Shown here piece after piece: positions 5,996-7,772 of a DNA stretch of 7,772 nucleotides. A model generated the notes under the pieces. It saw nothing but the letters and a program-made list of their open reading frames with translations, was not told the origin of the DNA and did no database searches. Every line of letters begins with the position of its first letter. Position 1 is the first letter of the stretch. Made by a program: the position numbers and the translations under genes. This stretch comes from Dehalococcoidia bacterium (GTDB lineage Bacteria; Chloroflexota; Dehalococcoidia; UBA2985), in the NCBI GenBank assembly GCA_030740415.1, contig JASLXI010000035.1:1-7772 (forward strand), given 5' to 3'.

Positions 5996-7099
5996 CTACC
6001 TGAATGTCCCTTCTTCCATTGGGATGGTGGCATCCAACGCCTGAAGAGCCTGAACAAGCTGGGCGTTTTCCTCCACCGTGCGCGAGGCCATTCTGACGAA
6101 GCTGCCATCGAGTCCCTTCTTACGGCTGCAGTCGTTTATGAGGATTCTGAAATCCTCGAACAAGCGCGTTGTCAACTCGGTTGCCGTAAAGCCTTTGAGC
6201 AGCCGGCTGAGTACGAAGTTTCCCTTAGTTGGATAGGGATGGAGATAAGAGATTCCCTGTAGGCCAGAAAACAGAGCCTGCGTTGCACCCTTCACATCGT
6301 CACATGAGTTGGTAAATTGTTGCTGGTACTCCCCTATATGTTCGAGAAAGAACTGTGCCAGAGAGTTGATCCCCCAGATGGGCAGATGGCTCCGCAGTTC
6401 GGCGATCCTGTACCGGTTACCGGAGACGGCGTACCCCAATCGTAGTCCTGGGATGCCATAGGTCTTGGATAGGCTTTTCAGGACAATCAGGTTTGGAAAG
6501 TCCCGCAGCCTGGTCATTGCTGAGGGGGGAGGGTCGTCGCTCACGAAGTCGATAAAGGACTCGTCAAGCACAATCACGTCTAGGTGGCGCAAGGACTCCA
6601 GCAGTCGCCAAACGGACTGCTGAGAGATAACGGTTCCCGTGGGATTGTTGGGGTTGATGATCAGGGCAGCGGTGGCCCGACTATCCTTCACGTGTTGAAT
6701 GAAACCCTCAACGTCCAACTCGAAATTACCCTCTAGCTGATACGTGCTCACCAGCTTGCCTTGGGTGGTAGCCCGGTTGATGAACTCATCGAAGGTGGGT
6801 ATAGGGACTGCCAGATGCTTCACAAAGCGGTCAGTGATGGTGTTGATGAGTTCACTGGCCCCATTGGCTAAAACCAACTCCTCATGGGTAACTCCCAAGG
6901 GCTCGGCTGCAAGGGATGAGAGGTACCAATTGGTAGACGGATATGATTTGACCAAGTCTCTCAACTCTACCCTCAGGGAGTCTATGAACTCATTGGGCGG
7001 GAAATAGGGATTGGTCATATAGCAGAAGTCTTTGACATCGAAGCTCCAGAATCCACCGTACAGCGAAGAGATGTATTGGGCATCCTGCTGCTGCTGCAT
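5996..7099 (-). CDS. Fold-type I PLP enzyme, HisC/CobD-like aminotransferase or decarboxylase
   Basis: A 367-residue PLP enzyme of aminotransferase class I/II. Visible features are LANGASELINTI at 77-88 (phosphate-binding turn), NPNNPTGT at 149-156, VLDESFIDF at 177-185 (Asp179 to the pyridine nitrogen), SLSKTYGIPGLRLGY at 209-223 (Schiff-base Lys212, Arg220), KGNFVLSRLL at 292-301, and FVRMASRTVEEN at 334-345 with Arg336 to bind a substrate carboxylate. These place it with histidinol-phosphate aminotransferases and CobD-type phosphothreonine decarboxylases. No histidine or cobalamin gene is nearby, so neither role is supported. With a LicC-like nucleotidyltransferase and a HAD phosphatase next in line, a phospho-amino acid or amino-alcohol phosphate is the likely substrate or product. 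It is first of the four genes. The start is fixed by AAAGGAGGA five bases before ATG; a CAG repeat encodes Gln2-Gln5. Confidence 0.9.
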   Translation of the reverse strand: MQQQQDAQYISSLYGGFWSFDVKDFCYMTNPYFPPNEFIDSLRVELRDLVKSYPSTNWYLSSLAAEPLGVTHEELVLANGASELINTITDRFVKHLAVPIPTFDEFINRATTQGKLVSTYQLEGNFELDVEGFIQHVKDSRATAALIINPNNPTGTVISQQSVWRLLESLRHLDVIVLDESFIDFVSDDPPPSAMTRLRDFPNLIVLKSLSKTYGIPGLRLGYAVSGNRYRIAELRSHLPIWGINSLAQFFLEHIGEYQQQFTNSCDDVKGATQALFSGLQGISYLHPYPTKGNFVLSRLLKGFTATELTTRLFEDFRILINDCSRKKGLDGSFVRMASRTVEENAQLVQALQALDATIPMEEGTFR

Positions 7100-7291
7100 A
7101 TGTCTCCTCCTTTACGTTTTGACCCTGTGCGGAACTTGCCAGGGGATAATAGGCGACCATTGCCCTACCAGCGAAATCTCTGCTCAACGAAGTGTCTGCA
7201 ACTCTGAAGGTGAGAACCAGCCCATTGTGGGCATAGCCAACGCGCTAGGTAGTCTAACGGAGGGGGGCAAATAGGAGTTGAACAGGAGAAG

Positions 7292-7444
7292 CTATGGCTC
7301 ACAGGCAACGGCGTGTCTATGAATGTGACTGGTGTGCCTGTAGTAACCTAGGACTAGGCGGATCGCACCATTGTTGTGGTTAGTCGTCAGGTGGGTGATA
7401 CGCGCGTGCTCGAACCGCGGGGCAGAAGAACCATTAGGACGCAT
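7292..7444 (-). CDS. Possible 50-residue His-rich small protein or leader peptide
   Basis: No family is recognised. The case rests on expression signals: AAAGGAGGT (7451-7459) sits 6 bases before ATG, a near-perfect ribosome-binding site, and a promoter at 7495-7523 would start transcription about 44 bases upstream of ATG. The 50-residue product has seven histidines (13, 18, 23, 37, 40, 42, 44), four of them in eight residues near the end, plus one Cys (48). No membrane helix or signal peptide is seen. It precedes the PLP-enzyme gene by 192 bases on the same strand, with no obvious terminator between, so it may be a leader peptide or first gene of the operon. It could also be the remnant of a larger gene. 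An in-frame ATG at 7495 gives 67 residues but falls in the -10 box. Opposing it on the plus strand is a Cys-rich ORF; both cannot easily be constrained at once. Confidence 0.35.
   Translation of the reverse strand: MRPNGSSAPRFEHARITHLTTNHNNGAIRLVLGYYRHTSHIHRHAVACEP
7294..7383 (+). CDS. Possible 29-residue Cys-rich peptide
   Basis: ATG at 7294 is preceded by AGGAG (7284-7288) at 5-base spacing and opens a 29-codon frame ending in TAG at 7381. The peptide has a basic N-terminus (MAHRQRRVYE), then Cys11, Cys14 and Cys16 (C-x2-C-x-C), a glycine-rich middle, and a HHCCG end (His25, His26, Cys27, Cys28). Five Cys in 29 residues suggests a metal-binding peptide or a modified-peptide precursor, but no maturation enzyme is recognisable nearby and no good plus-strand promoter was found. 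It lies antisense to the His-rich ORF, so the composition may be accidental. Confidence 0.22.
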   Translation: MAHRQRRVYECDWCACSNLGLGGSHHCCG

Positions 7445-7494
7445 CGTATTACCTCCTTTCTGGATAGGGATAGCTGCAATCATTTGGTTGCTCA

Positions 7495-7523
7495 ATCCTA
7501 TTGATGTCCCGTGAGCTTGTCAA
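7495..7523 (-). promoter_or_regulatory. Sigma70-type promoter upstream of the PLP-enzyme operon
   Basis: On the minus strand, a perfect TTGACA (7518-7523) is followed by exactly 17 bases and TAGGAT (7495-7500, four of six -10 positions). The start would be near 7488, giving a transcript that covers the His-rich ORF and, if not terminated, the PLP enzyme and nucleotidyltransferase. The leader before the PLP enzyme would then be about 390 nt. Confidence 0.5.
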
Positions 7524-7572
7524 GTCAATAAGGCACCGTTTAGCAGTAGCGTGTAGATGTATTCAGTAGTAC

Positions 7573-7630
7573 ATGCGATGTGATCACGCATATCGCGGTG
7601 TGACACACACCAGTTGGTACGACATCCAAC
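7573..7630. repeat. Three successive short inverted repeats
   Basis: Three perfect inverted repeats follow one another: ATGCG/CGCAT (7573-7577/7587-7591, 9-base loop), GGTGTG/CACACC (7597-7602/7606-7611, 3-base loop), and GTTGG/CCAAC (7613-7617/7626-7630, 8-base loop). The first loop contains the 8-base palindrome GTGATCAC. Together with the next hairpin they form a compact block between two outward-facing start regions, suggesting operators or a structured RNA. Confidence 0.45.
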
Positions 7631-7634
7631 GGGC

Positions 7635-7664
7635 TACCCCGGCGTGTATTGACAGGCCGGGGTA
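7635..7664. repeat. Strong GC-rich hairpin
   Basis: TACCCCGGC (7635-7643) pairs perfectly with GCCGGGGTA (7656-7664). After one G-G mismatch the stem continues with TGT/ACA around an ATTG loop, making 12 pairs in all. Neither strand has a T-run after it, so it is not a typical rho-independent terminator; an operator or structured RNA element is more likely. It lies about 90 bases before the plus-strand start at 7752. Confidence 0.5.
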
Positions 7665-7751
7665 AGTGGGATGCCAGGACACTTCGTGTGCTCTTATCAG
7701 TCATCTCTGGTAGTATAGGAATCGGAACTCTTGAGGTACCGAGGTGCAGGT

Positions 7752-7772
7752 ATGACGCAGGAGCTTGGCCGA
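7752..7772 (+). CDS. Possible start of a plus-strand gene, cut by the window end
   Basis: ATG at 7752 opens a frame of seven codons (MTQELGR) that continues past the window. GAGGT at 7741-7745 gives a usable ribosome-binding site at 6-base spacing, and TAGTAT at 7711-7716 could be a -10 box, although no good -35 box accompanies it. The product is too short to identify. If real, the gene is divergent from the PLP-enzyme operon. Confidence 0.35.

Larger units (their letters stand above)
7100..7751. other. Intergenic region upstream of the PLP-enzyme operon
   Basis: There is no recognised protein gene here. From left to right it holds the PLP-enzyme ribosome-binding site (7105-7113), a CCCTG/CAGGG inverted repeat (7123-7127/7140-7144), a small hairpin GCCCA-TTG-TGGGC (7220-7232), two overlapping antisense small ORFs (7292-7444), a minus-strand promoter (7495-7523), and four successive inverted repeats (7573-7664). 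A plus-strand start codon follows at 7752. It is therefore probably a divergent control region rather than empty DNA. Confidence 0.5.

Noticed and set aside
5150..7099. Phosphonate pathway (PntC-like cytidylyltransferase with a transaminase)
   Set aside because: No phosphoenolpyruvate mutase or phosphonopyruvate decarboxylase is in the window, and the PLP enzyme is HisC/CobD-like. It remains possible if such genes lie outside.
7580..7587. GTGATCAC as a CRP/FNR-type operator
   Set aside because: The palindrome lacks the six-base spacing between TGTGA and TCACA half-sites; kept only as part of the inverted-repeat block.
7649..7654. TTGACA within the GC-rich hairpin as a plus-strand -35 box
   Set aside because: No -10-like hexamer occurs 16-18 bases downstream.

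Overview
The window looks like a piece of chromosome from an uncultured, aerobically respiring bacterium. The GC content is moderate, and genes sit in compact operons with clear Shine-Dalgarno sites. Heme-copper oxidase subunits lie beside tandem class III (CaiB/BaiF) CoA-transferases. That mix would fit the Chloroflexota (SAR202/Dehalococcoidia-like lineages, which carry many such transferases), but the assignment is inference without a phylogenetic marker. No rRNA, tRNA, CRISPR array, transposase or phage gene was seen.

Layout. (1) 16-807, plus strand: the end of a terminal-oxidase operon, with a small subunit IV-type membrane protein followed at once by a five-helix subunit III. Subunits I and II would be expected before base 1. 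(2) 808-1205: a 398-base non-coding gap with a good sigma70-type promoter (925-954), a foldable leader of about 245 nt, and a possible 12-codon upstream ORF that overlaps the next start codon. (3) 1206-3789, plus strand: two class III CoA-transferases in tandem. The first keeps the family's catalytic aspartate. By hand alignment the second lacks it, which suggests a two-subunit enzyme or a functionally diverged paralogue. (4) 3839-3864: a hairpin between convergent operons that can serve as a terminator, best on the minus strand.

(5) 3889-7099, minus strand, read right to left: a fold-type I PLP enzyme of the HisC/CobD type, a LicC-like nucleotidyltransferase, a HAD-IB phosphatase and a small cupin. 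The first two are tightly coupled: the stop codon of one lies in the ribosome-binding site of the next. The phosphatase and cupin follow a 161-base gap holding a second promoter (5019-5047). The set looks like a short pathway that makes a small amino-alcohol or amino-acid phosphate, activates it with a nucleotide (probably CTP), and removes phosphate from an intermediate. The product could be a head group for lipids or surface polysaccharide. The enzyme classes are well supported; the pathway is inference.

(6) 7100-7772: mostly non-coding. A strong minus-strand promoter (7495-7523) and a near-perfect ribosome-binding site precede a 50-codon His-rich ORF (7444 to 7292). Antisense to it lies a 29-codon Cys-rich ORF with its own ribosome-binding site (7294-7383). 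Four inverted repeats follow in close succession (7573-7664), and a plus-strand gene probably begins at 7752 and runs off the window. This end is the least explained part of the window.
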